Source: Streptomyces aureus (GTDB taxonomy: Bacteria > Actinomycetota > Actinomycetes > Streptomycetales > Streptomycetaceae). From it: a stretch of 40,106 nucleotides of DNA. The translations under genes were made by a program, and so were the position numbers. Shown piece by piece: positions 15,449 through 22,139 of this stretch (the stretch's first letter is position 1; each line of letters opens with the position of its first letter). Where the stretch lies: assembly GCF_001418135.1 (NCBI RefSeq), contig NZ_LIPQ01000067.1, forward strand, positions 1-40,106. The letters run 5' to 3'. The notes under the pieces were generated by a model, which saw nothing but the letters and a program-made list of their open reading frames with translations, did no database searches and had not been told where the DNA came from.

Positions 15449-16524
15449 CCGCGGCCCTCGGCCCCAGGACCGACGCACGTCGTCACCACGACCCGTCGGT
15501 CCGGGGATTCGCCAGCGACAACTACGCCGGCGCCCACCCCGAGGTCCTCGCGGCCCTCGCCCTCGCCAACGACGGCCACCAGGTCGCCTACGGCGAGGAC
15601 CAGTACACCGAGCACCTCCAGCGGATCATGCACAGCCACTTCGGCCCCGCCGCCGAGGCCTTCCCGGTCTTCAACGGGACCGGGGCCAACGTGACCGCCC
15701 TCCAGGCGCTCACCGACCGCTGGGGCGCCGTCATCTGCGCCGAGTCCGCGCACATCAACGTGGACGAGGGCGGAGCGCCGGAGCGTATGGGCGGCCTCAA
15801 GCTGCTCACCGTGCCGACCCCGGACGGCAAGCTCACCCCCGAGCTGATCGACCGGCAGGCCTGGGGCTGGGAGGACGAGCACCGGGCGATGCCGCAGGTC
15901 GTCTCGATCACCCAGAACACCGAGCTGGGCACCGTCTACACGGTGGAGGAGATCCGCGCGATCGTGGAGCACTCCCATGCCAAGGGCATGAAGGTGCACC
16001 TCGACGGGGCCCGGATAGCCAACGCCGCCGCCTCGCTCGACGTACCGATGCGCGCGTTCACCAACGCCGTGGGCGTCGACGTCATCTCGTACGGCGGCAC
16101 GAAGAACGGCATGCTCTTCGGCGAGGCGATCGTCGTCCTCAACCCCGACGCGGTCAGCCACATGAAGCACCTGCGCAAGCTGTCCATGCAGCTCGCGTCG
16201 AAGATGCGCTTCGTGTCGGTGCAGCTGGAGGCCCTCCTCGCGAAGGACCTGTGGCTGCGCAACGCCCGCCACGCCAACGCGATGGCCCAGCGCCTCGCGG
16301 CCGGCGTGCGCGAGCTCGACGGGGTGGAGATCCTCTACCCGGTGCAGGCCAACGCGGTCTTCGCCCGGCTGCCGCACGAGGTCACCCGGCGGCTCCAGGA
16401 GCGGTTCCGCTTCTACTTCTGGGACGAGTCGGCCGGCGACGTGCGCTGGATGTGCGCCTTCGACACCACGGAGGACGACGTGGACGCCTTCCTCCAGGCC
16501 CTGAAGGAAGAGCTCGCGCGCTGA
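15427..16524 (+). CDS. Low-specificity threonine aldolase-like PLP enzyme
   Basis: 365 residues, fold-type I PLP enzyme of the beta-eliminating lyase / threonine aldolase group. 'GFASDNYAGAHPEVLAAL' opens the enzyme, 'PVFNGTGANVTALQALTD' binds the cofactor phosphate, 'MKVHLDGARIANAAASL' carries the Asp that contacts the pyridine N, and 'VISYGGTKNGMLFGEA' holds the Schiff-base Lys (about residue 223). It should cleave a beta-hydroxy-alpha-amino acid to glycine and an aldehyde, or act on a related substrate. Its GTG start overlaps the SDR stop by 22 bp, indicating translational coupling. A hairpin that also carries the next gene's promoter follows it. Confidence 0.88.
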   Translation: MADPQAVTAALGPRTDARRHHDPSVRGFASDNYAGAHPEVLAALALANDGHQVAYGEDQYTEHLQRIMHSHFGPAAEAFPVFNGTGANVTALQALTDRWGAVICAESAHINVDEGGAPERMGGLKLLTVPTPDGKLTPELIDRQAWGWEDEHRAMPQVVSITQNTELGTVYTVEEIRAIVEHSHAKGMKVHLDGARIANAAASLDVPMRAFTNAVGVDVISYGGTKNGMLFGEAIVVLNPDAVSHMKHLRKLSMQLASKMRFVSVQLEALLAKDLWLRNARHANAMAQRLAAGVRELDGVEILYPVQANAVFARLPHEVTRRLQERFRFYFWDESAGDVRWMCAFDTTEDDVDAFLQALKEELAR

Positions 16525-16542
16525 GTCTCACTGCATGAGTAT

Positions 16543-16580
16543 GCGGCCGGATGGAAAGTCATTGACTTTCGTCCGGCCGC
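16543..16580. terminator. Strong hairpin after the aldolase gene, overlapping the next promoter
   Basis: Left arm 16543-16561 and right arm 16563-16580 form a stem of nine G/C-rich pairs, one small bulge, and seven more pairs around a tiny loop. It begins 19 bases after the aldolase stop and is the probable terminator of the operon. The right arm contains the -35 hexamer TTGACT of the following gene. Confidence 0.75.
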
Positions 16581-16591
16581 TTCCGTACGCT
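16562..16591 (+). promoter_or_regulatory. Promoter of the leaderless transglutaminase-like gene
   Basis: TTGACT (16562-16567), 18-bp spacer, TACGCT (16586-16591). A start site six to nine bases downstream falls at or next to the ATG at 16600, so no 5' leader remains. The -35 lies inside the terminator hairpin. Confidence 0.7.
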
Positions 16592-16599
16592 CGATGCGC

Positions 16600-17208
16600 A
16601 TGGAACGAAGGGAACTCATCCAGCAGAACCCCGACATCGCGGCCTATCTGGCCGCGGGTGAGGCCGTCGACCACGACCATCCGGTGGTCCGGGAGGTCGT
16701 GCACCGCCTCGCCGAGGAGCGCCCCGATGCATACACATACGCCGAGGCGGCCTACCGGTACGTACGCGACACCGTCCCGCACTCCGCCGACGCCGACGAC
16801 CCCCGCGTCACCTGGCGTGCCTCCGACGTCCTGGAGCAGCGCACCGGCATCTGCTATGCCAAGTCGATCGCGTACGCCGCGCTCCTGCGGGCCCGCGGCA
16901 TCCCGGCCGCCCTCTGCTACCAGCGGCTCGCCGACGACGACGGCTCCCACCCGGTGATCCACGGTCTCGTCGCCGTGCTGCTGCCGGGGGAGCGGGCCTG
17001 GGCCCGCCAGGACGTGCGCGGGAACAAGCCCGGAGTCGATGCCCAGTTCTCCCTGGGGAAGGAGCGGCTGGCCTGGACCGTGCGCCCGCAGTTCAATGAA
17101 GTGGATTATCCGGTGCTCTACACTGAACCGCATCCGGCTGTTCTGGACGCGCTGCGCGCCGCGCCCGACCGGCCGTACCTCTGGCGGACGCTCCCCACGG
17201 AGCTCTGA
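16600..17208 (+). CDS. Transglutaminase-like domain protein
   Basis: 202 residues. Transglutaminase core: 'AAYRYVRDTVPHSAD' (about 50-64), catalytic Cys in 'DVLEQRTGICYAKSIAYAALLRARGIPA' (about residue 85), and His in 'HPVIHGLVAVLL' about 40 residues later; an Asp/Glu in the last third completes the triad in this family. Actinobacterial proteins of this type are soluble and of unknown substrate; they may be peptidases or amidases. Of two in-frame ATGs (16594, 16600) the second fits the predicted transcription start, and no ribosome site is present. It is followed 26 bases later by the B3/B4-domain gene, probably in one operon. Confidence 0.82.
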   Translation: MERRELIQQNPDIAAYLAAGEAVDHDHPVVREVVHRLAEERPDAYTYAEAAYRYVRDTVPHSADADDPRVTWRASDVLEQRTGICYAKSIAYAALLRARGIPAALCYQRLADDDGSHPVIHGLVAVLLPGERAWARQDVRGNKPGVDAQFSLGKERLAWTVRPQFNEVDYPVLYTEPHPAVLDALRAAPDRPYLWRTLPTEL

Positions 17209-17234
17209 CCCCGGACTTCAGCGAACGGCGGACC

Positions 17235-17927
17235 ATGACCCTCACGCTCACCGTCTCCGACGAGGTGCGCACCCTCGTACCCGGCTTCACCGCTCTGGTG
17301 ATCGAGGCCCATGGCCTCGTCAACGGACCCAGTGACGACGCCGGTTCGGCCCTCCTCGACGACGCCGCGCGCCGGCTCGCCGAGCGGCTCGACGGCCGGA
17401 CCCCGGACCAGGACCCGCACATCGCCGCCTGGCGCGCCGCGTACACCGCGTTCGGCGCCAAGCCCTCCCGCACCCGCAACTCCGCGGAAGCGCTCGCCAG
17501 GCGGGCGCTCGCGGACGGCGGGCTGCCCCGCGTCAACCGGCTCGTCGACGCCTACAACGCGGTGAGCGTCGCCCACCTCATTCCGGTCGGCGGCGAGGAC
17601 CTGGGCAGGATCCGGGGCGCCATGCGCCTGGTCCGGGCCACCGGCGGCGAGCCCTTCGTCACCATGGCGGGCGGTGCCGAGACCGTGGAGCACCCCGAGG
17701 CAGGGGAGGTCGTCTGGTGCGACGAGGAGGGGGTGACCTGCCGCCGCTGGAACTGGCGCCAGGGCCCCCGCACCCGTATCGACGACGACACCGTCGACGC
17801 GCTCTTCCTGCTCGAATCGCTCGCCCCGATGACCCGGGGCGAGCTCCTCGCGGCGGGCACCGAACTGGCGGAGTCGCTGGAGAGGCTCAGCCCGGGGGCC
17901 AGGATCACGGTCCGCGACCCGGAGTGA
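17235..17927 (+). CDS. B3/B4 tRNA-editing-like domain protein
   Basis: 230 residues. Matches the free-standing B3/B4 domain that in phenylalanyl-tRNA synthetase beta subunits hydrolyses mischarged tRNA. Key stretches: 'IAAWRAAYTAFGAKPSRTRNSAEALARR' (about 72-99), 'LPRVNRLVDAYNAVSVAHLIPVGGEDL' (about 100-126) and 'EVVWCDEEGVTCRRWNWRQG' near 160-180. The family is cytoplasmic, and activity on free amino acids, peptides or aminoacyl-tRNA has not been settled. It follows the transglutaminase-like gene by 26 bases and is convergent with the acyltransferase. Confidence 0.85.
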   Translation: MTLTLTVSDEVRTLVPGFTALVIEAHGLVNGPSDDAGSALLDDAARRLAERLDGRTPDQDPHIAAWRAAYTAFGAKPSRTRNSAEALARRALADGGLPRVNRLVDAYNAVSVAHLIPVGGEDLGRIRGAMRLVRATGGEPFVTMAGGAETVEHPEAGEVVWCDEEGVTCRRWNWRQGPRTRIDDDTVDALFLLESLAPMTRGELLAAGTELAESLERLSPGARITVRDPE

Positions 17928-17963
17928 CGATTCAGCGCGGTGCCGTTCGACGGCGTCCCGCCG

Positions 17964-18686
17964 TCAGCCGGCGTCCTTGACCTCGGCCGGCGTCGGAGCC
18001 GTACCCCCGAGGTGGGCGGGCACCCACCACGTGTCGTTCGCATCCTTGGGGCGCACCGGGTAGGCGCGCTGCGCGGCCTCCAGCAGCTCCTGGACGCGCT
18101 CGCGCAGCCGCCGGGTGATGGCGCCCGCGTACTGGTCGGCGGGAGCCTCCATGGGCTCGCCGACGCGGATCGTCACCGGGATGTGGCTGCGCTTGAAGTT
18201 GCGGGGGCGGCCCTTGGTCCAGACGCGCTGCGTACCCCAGAGGGCCATCGGGATCAGCGGGACCCCGGCCTCCTGGGCGAGCCGCGCCGCACCGGTCTTG
18301 AAGCCCTTGAGGGTGAACGACTGGGAGATGGTCGCCTCGGGGAAGACGCCGATGATCTCGCCGGCCCGCAGCGACTCCAGCGCGTGCTTGTAGGCGTGCT
18401 CGCCCGCCGAGCGGTCCACCGGGATGTGCTTCATGCCGCGCATCAGCGGCCCCGAGACCTTGTGCCGGAAGACCGAGTCCTTCGCCATGAAGCGCACGAG
18501 ACGCTTCTGCGGGAGCGCGGCCAGGCCCGTGAAGATGAAGTCCAGATAGCTGATGTGGTTGGAGACGAGCACCGCGCCACCCGTGCGCGGGATGTGCTCC
18601 GAACCCTGCGTGTCGATCTTCAGGTCGAGCGCCTTGAACATGGTCAGAGCGGCGCCGATGACCGGCCGATACACGAGTTCTGCCAT
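17964..18686 (-). CDS. 1-acyl-sn-glycerol-3-phosphate acyltransferase (PlsC-like)
   Basis: 240 residues. The acyltransferase motifs are in order: 'VSNHISYLDFIF' (NHx4D, about 44-55), 'KHIPVDRSAGEH' , 'IGVFPEATIS' (FPEGT-type motif, about 112-121) and 'GVPLIPMALWGTQRV' (about 140-154). It adds the second acyl chain to lysophosphatidic acid, or acylates a related lipid, at the membrane surface. ATG at 18686 (MAELVYRP) is chosen as the usual family start; AAGAAGGGG lies about eleven bases upstream. The C-terminal tail after the fold is charged. Monocistronic; convergent with the B3/B4 gene. Confidence 0.9.
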   Translation of the reverse strand: MAELVYRPVIGAALTMFKALDLKIDTQGSEHIPRTGGAVLVSNHISYLDFIFTGLAALPQKRLVRFMAKDSVFRHKVSGPLMRGMKHIPVDRSAGEHAYKHALESLRAGEIIGVFPEATISQSFTLKGFKTGAARLAQEAGVPLIPMALWGTQRVWTKGRPRNFKRSHIPVTIRVGEPMEAPADQYAGAITRRLRERVQELLEAAQRAYPVRPKDANDTWWVPAHLGGTAPTPAEVKDAG

Positions 18687-18847
18687 CTGGGAGGAACCCC
18701 TTCTTCCGTGCCTGGGGAGGGTTCTCCCGGCGAAGTTACGCAGCCGTAGGTTTTCGGCTTTGGGCAGATCGTGCCCCATGTGGGCCGCCGTGACCAGCCC
18801 AGGCGGCTTCGTACAGGGAGATTCTCGTCACTCGCGGTGGTCGTGGC

Positions 18848-18874
18848 GGGAATCGAATCCTCCCGTGCGACGCT
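18848..18874 (+). promoter_or_regulatory. SigR-like promoter upstream of thioredoxin
   Basis: GGGAAT (18848-18853), 18-bp spacer, GCT (18872-18874). The consensus for the disulphide-stress sigma factor SigR is GGGAAT-N18-GTT, so this differs by one base in the -10. Thioredoxin genes are classical SigR targets. The start codon is 38 bases downstream. Confidence 0.45.
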
Positions 18875-18911
18875 GCACCAGGTGAGACGGCCGACGGAGC
18901 AGGGAGCAGGG

Positions 18912-19238
18912 GTGACCGAGATACCCGGAACCGACACGCTGGGACCCGAGGCGCTCGGCGTACCACTGGGGGAGCGGGCCACCCTCGTCCAGTTCTCCAC
19001 CGCTTTCTGTCAGCCGTGCCGGGCCACCCGTCGCACCCTCGCCGAGGTCGCCGCGATGGTCCCGGGCGTCGGGCACGTGGAGATCGACGCCGAGGAACGG
19101 CTCGATCTCGTACGCGCCCTCGGCATCGCCAGGACGCCCACCGTCCTCGTCCTCGACCGGACCGGGCGCGTCGTCCGCCGGGCCGCGGGACAGCCCCGCA
19201 AGGCGGACGTCATCGCCGCCCTGGGGCGGGCGGTCTGA
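18912..19238 (+). CDS. Thioredoxin-family protein with CQPC active site
   Basis: 108 residues, the normal size for a cytoplasmic thioredoxin. The active site reads 'VQFSTAFCQPCRATRRTL' (Cys at about 36 and 39), i.e. CQPC instead of CGPC; the strand after it is 'VGHVEIDAEERLDLVRALGIARTPTVLVLDRTGRVVRR' with the conserved cis-Pro in 'TPT'. It should reduce protein disulphides, with an altered redox potential from the middle residue. GTG start with AGGGAG nine bases upstream. A SigR-like promoter lies 38 bases before it. No thioredoxin reductase is adjacent. Confidence 0.88.
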   Translation: MTEIPGTDTLGPEALGVPLGERATLVQFSTAFCQPCRATRRTLAEVAAMVPGVGHVEIDAEERLDLVRALGIARTPTVLVLDRTGRVVRRAAGQPRKADVIAALGRAV

Positions 19239-19272
19239 CGCGGTGACACTTCTCCCACATCCCGGTACGCAC

Positions 19273-19302
19273 TTGACTGCACGCGGCAACGATCGCCACT
19301 CT
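19273..19302 (+). promoter_or_regulatory. Probable promoter of the Cys leader peptide
   Basis: TTGACT (19273-19278), 18-bp spacer, CACTCT (19297-19302, weak -10). A start site about seven bases further falls on the GTG at 19309, so the leader peptide mRNA would be leaderless. Confidence 0.5.
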
Positions 19303-19308
19303 GACGGG

Positions 19309-19389
19309 GTGCCCCAAGAACTCCTTCTCTACGGCCGGACCCACGTGGACCTGGCCCGCAACGCGAGCGCGCGCTGTCCGGGTGTCTGA
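19309..19389 (+). CDS. Cysteine-containing leader peptide
   Basis: A 26-codon reading frame, VPQELLLYGRTH-VDLARNASARCPGV, matching the actinobacterial 'putative leader peptide' pattern (H-V-D-L-x-R-x-x-S-A-x-C). Such peptides precede sulphur-metabolism genes, where ribosome stalling at the Cys codon reports cysteine supply. The Cys codon is TGT (19375-19377), rare in this GC-rich genome, and a hairpin starts at the next base (CCGGGTG 19378-19384 with CACCC..GG 19391-19399), enclosing the stop codon. It lies 46 bases before a flavin reductase gene. Too short for standard gene calls, but the motif match is strong. Confidence 0.8.
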   Translation: MPQELLLYGRTHVDLARNASARCPGV

Positions 19390-19435
19390 CCACCCCCGGA
19401 CCTCTCTCATGCCGCCCTCGCAGAAGGACAACTCC

Positions 19436-19966
19436 ATGACGGTCACGCCCGACCTCCGACCCGGCACCGTTCCCACCATCGGCGCACCCCGCCAGGCCTC
19501 CCCGGATCTGCTCCGTTCCGTCTTCCGGCGGCACGCGGCCGGCGTCGCGGTCGTCACCGCGCACGGGGATCGACCCGTCGGCTTCACCGCGACCTCTCTC
19601 AACTCCGTCGCCGCCGAACCCCCGCTCATCTCCTTCGGGGTGGGTACGGGCTCCTCCAGCTGGCCCGTGCTCGCCGAGGCCGAGCACATCGGCGTCCACA
19701 TACTCGGCGAACACCAGCAGGAACTCGCCGCCACCTTCGCCCACAGCGGGGCCGACCGCTTCGGCGAGGGGACCCGCTGGAGCGTGGGACCCGAGGGCGT
19801 GCCCGTACTCGACGGCGTACTCGCCTGGCTGGTCTGCCGGGTGGTCGCCCGGGTGCCCGCGGGGGACCACCGGATCGTGATCGCGCAGGCCGTCGCCGGG
19901 GACCCGGACGGGGCGGGCCGGCCGCTCCTCTATCACCACGGCCGCTTCAACGCGCTGCGCGACTGA
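19436..19966 (+). CDS. Flavin reductase family protein (DIM6/NTAB type)
   Basis: 176 residues. Typical of FMN-binding flavin reductases that supply reduced FMN to two-component monooxygenases: 'LRSVFRRHAAGVAVVTA' (about 23-39), 'GFTATSLNSVAAEPPLISFGVG' (about 45-66), 'FAHSGADRFGEG' and the end 'PLLYHHGRFNAL'. ATG at 19436 has AGAAGGA eight bases upstream; an ATG at 19409 is less likely. The Cys leader peptide immediately upstream suggests a role in sulphur scavenging, for example FMNH2 supply to an alkanesulphonate monooxygenase located elsewhere. No monooxygenase is present in the window. Confidence 0.9.
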   Translation: MTVTPDLRPGTVPTIGAPRQASPDLLRSVFRRHAAGVAVVTAHGDRPVGFTATSLNSVAAEPPLISFGVGTGSSSWPVLAEAEHIGVHILGEHQQELAATFAHSGADRFGEGTRWSVGPEGVPVLDGVLAWLVCRVVARVPAGDHRIVIAQAVAGDPDGAGRPLLYHHGRFNALRD

Positions 19967-20024
19967 GAGTTCCCGCGCGCGCCGCTCTCCGCGCGTAGGG
20001 CAGATCACATCGCTGAGCGCTTGC

Positions 20025-20061
20025 TTACTGGTAACGGACTGGGTGTACTGGCGAGTAATAT
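20025..20061 (+). promoter_or_regulatory. Operator-like inverted repeats upstream of etfBA
   Basis: TTAC-TG-GTAA (20025-20034) and TACT-G-GC-G-AGTA (20046-20057) are two related partial palindromes; the second resembles the TACT..AGTA operators of TetR-type regulators of fatty-acid oxidation in actinobacteria. TAATAT (20056-20061) could be the -10. Regulation by an unlinked TetR-type factor is inferred. Confidence 0.45.
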
Positions 20062-20165
20062 TTTGGTCGGGGCGTCCGGCGCCCCGACCGGAAACCCGCC
20101 CTTCAGGCGCCTATGCTGCGAGCAACAAGGCAGCCCAGTTATGACGATGCAGTAGGAGAGCCGGC

Positions 20166-20951
20166 GTGAGCTTGAGGATCGTTGTCTGTGTGAAGTACGT
20201 GCCCGACGCGACCGGAGACCGGAAGTTCGCGGACGACCTGACGGTCGACCGCGACGACGTCGACGGCCTGCTGTCGGAGCTCGACGAGTACGCCGTCGAG
20301 CAGGCACTGCAGATCGCCGAAGAGGCGGACGACGCCGAGGTCACCGTGCTGACGGTCGGCCCCGAGGACGCCAAGGACGCGCTCCGCAAGGCGCTCTCCA
20401 TGGGCGCCGACAAGGCCGTCCACGTCGAGGACGACGACCTGCACGGCACCGACGTCATGGGCACCTCGCTGGTGCTCGCCAAGGCGATCGAGAAGACCGG
20501 CTACGACGTCGTCATCGCCGGTATGGCCTCCACCGACGGCACCATGGGTGTCCTCCCGGCGATCCTCGCCGAGCGCCTGGGCGTCCCGCAGGTCACGCTG
20601 CTCTCCGAGGTCTCCATCGAGGACGGCGTCGTGAAGGGCCGCCGCGACGGCGACTCCGCCTCCGAGCAGCTGGAGGCCTCCCTCCCGGCGGTCGTGTCGG
20701 TGACCGACCAGTCCGGCGAGGCGCGCTACCCGTCCTTCAAGGGCATCATGGCCGCCAAGAAGAAGCCGGTGGAGTCCCTGGAGCTGGACGACCTGGACAT
20801 CGACGCGGACGAGGTCGGCCTCGCCGGCGCCTGGACCGCGGTCGACTCCGCCGCCGAACGTCCGGCGCGCACCGCCGGCACGATCGTCAAGGACGAGGGC
20901 GAGGGCGGCAAGCAGCTCGCCGAGTTCCTCGCGGGCCAGAAGTTCATCTAA
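20166..20951 (+). CDS. etfB: Electron transfer flavoprotein beta subunit
   Basis: 261 residues, full length. Starts 'LRIVVCVKYVPDATGDRKF'; the ADP/AMP-binding region 'VITAGMASTDGTMGVLPAILAERLGVPQVT'-type stretch is at about 118-145 ('IAGMASTDGTMGVLPAILAE'). Together with the alpha subunit it forms the soluble heterodimer that takes electrons from acyl-CoA dehydrogenases and passes them to the respiratory chain. GTG start with AGGAGAGCC upstream. The next gene, etfA, follows after 54 bases. Very strong codon bias, as expected for a highly expressed gene. Confidence 0.96.
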   Translation: MSLRIVVCVKYVPDATGDRKFADDLTVDRDDVDGLLSELDEYAVEQALQIAEEADDAEVTVLTVGPEDAKDALRKALSMGADKAVHVEDDDLHGTDVMGTSLVLAKAIEKTGYDVVIAGMASTDGTMGVLPAILAERLGVPQVTLLSEVSIEDGVVKGRRDGDSASEQLEASLPAVVSVTDQSGEARYPSFKGIMAAKKKPVESLELDDLDIDADEVGLAGAWTAVDSAAERPARTAGTIVKDEGEGGKQLAEFLAGQKFI

Positions 20952-21005
20952 GGCTCGCGCGAGCCCCTCAGACCGCCCCTTTCGTTCGCAGGAGATTGAA
21001 GTCCC

Positions 21006-21968
21006 ATGGCTGAGATTCTCGTCTACGTCGACCACGTCGACGGAGCCGTCCGCAAGCCCACCCTGGAGCTGCTGACCCTCGCCCGCCGCATCGGCGACCC
21101 GGTCGCCGTCGCGCTGGGCAACGGCGCCGCCGACACCGCGGCCGTCCTCGCCGAGCACGGCGCGGTGAAGGTCCTCACGGCCGACGCCCCCGAGTTCACC
21201 GAGTACCTGGTCGTCCCGAAGGTCGACGCGCTCCAGGCCGCCTACGAGGCCGTCTCGCCGGCCGCCGTGCTCGTCCCCTCCTCCGCCGAGGGCAAGGAGA
21301 TCGCGGCCCGTCTCGCGGTCCGCATCGGCTCCGGCATCATCACGGACGCCGTGGACCTGGAGGCCGGTGACGAGGGCCCGGTCGCGACGCAGTCCGCGTT
21401 CGCCGCCTCCTTCACCACCAAGTCCCGTGTCTCCAAGGGCACCCCGGTCATCACCGTCAAGCCGAACTCCGCCCCGGTCGAGGCCGCCCCGGCCGCCGGT
21501 GCCGTCGAGGCCCTCGCGGTCTCCTTCGGCGCGCTGGCCACCGGCACCAAGGTGACCGCCCGCACCCCGCGCGAGTCGACCGGCCGCCCGGAGCTCACCG
21601 AGGCCGCGATCGTGGTCTCCGGTGGCCGTGGCGTGAACGGTGCCGAGAACTTCGGCATCATCGAGGCGCTCGCCGACTCGCTCGGTGCCGCCGTCGGCGC
21701 CTCGCGTGCCGCCGTCGACGCCGGCTGGTACCCGCACTCCAACCAGGTCGGCCAGACCGGCAAGTCGGTCTCGCCGCAGCTGTACATCGCCTCGGGCATC
21801 TCCGGCGCGATCCAGCACCGCGCGGGCATGCAGACCTCGAAGACGATCGTCGCGATCAACAAGGACGCCGAGGCGCCGATCTTCGACCTGGTCGACTACG
21901 GCGTCGTGGGCGACCTCTTCGATGTCGTCCCGCAGCTGACCGAAGAGGTCAAGTCCCGCAAGGGCTGA
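21006..21968 (+). CDS. etfA: Electron transfer flavoprotein alpha subunit
   Basis: 320 residues. N-terminal domain starts '[20 protein letters not shown]'. The C-terminal FAD domain has the ETF-alpha signature '[20 protein letters not shown]' (about 259-278) followed by '[23 protein letters not shown]', all conserved. It holds the FAD that shuttles electrons from acyl-CoA dehydrogenases to ETF-quinone oxidoreductase. AGGAG lies about ten bases before the ATG. It is co-transcribed with etfB and ends at a very strong hairpin. Confidence 0.96.
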   Translation: MAEILVYVDHVDGAVRKPTLELLTLARRIGDPVAVALGNGAADTAAVLAEHGAVKVLTADAPEFTEYLVVPKVDALQAAYEAVSPAAVLVPSSAEGKEIAARLAVRIGSGIITDAVDLEAGDEGPVATQSAFAASFTTKSRVSKGTPVITVKPNSAPVEAAPAAGAVEALAVSFGALATGTKVTARTPRESTGRPELTEAAIVVSGGRGVNGAENFGIIEALADSLGAAVGASRAAVDAGWYPHSNQVGQTGKSVSPQLYIASGISGAIQHRAGMQTSKTIVAINKDAEAPIFDLVDYGVVGDLFDVVPQLTEEVKSRKG

Positions 21969-22005
21969 TCTCGCAGCGCGGGCGTGACCTGCGCTTCTGT
22001 ACGGT

Positions 22006-22044
22006 CCGGGGGCCGCGTGGTGATGATCACCGCGCGGCCCCCGG
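22006..22044 (+). terminator. Strong terminator of etfBA
   Basis: Stem of 18 pairs (22006-22023 with 22027-22044), interrupted only by one T-G wobble, around a TGA loop. No T tract. Confidence 0.85.
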
Positions 22045-22060
22045 CCGTTTCGGACAACCA

Positions 22061-22122
22061 TTGACTCAGGTCCCGACGGACTACTAACTTCGCCATACGG
22101 ATTGTTGATTCCGTGAAGCGGA
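22061..22122 (+). promoter_or_regulatory. Promoter and operator of the citrate-lyase-like gene
   Basis: TTGACT (22061-22066), 18-bp spacer, TAACTT (22085-22090). Downstream of the likely start site, TTCCG-TGAAG-CGGAA (22109-22123) is a perfect 5-bp-arm inverted repeat of the kind bound by IclR-family regulators. The regulator is not in the window. Confidence 0.6.
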
Positions 22123-22139
22123 AAATAGGAGGATGTGGG

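Noticed and set aside
18841..18881. A T-arm-like segment (GGGAATCGAATCC and its complement) followed by CACCA, suggesting a tRNA 3' end.
   Set aside because: The loop has nine bases in either strand, the TTC/GA positions do not fit, and no acceptor, D or anticodon stem can be built. A SigR-like promoter explains the GGGAAT better.
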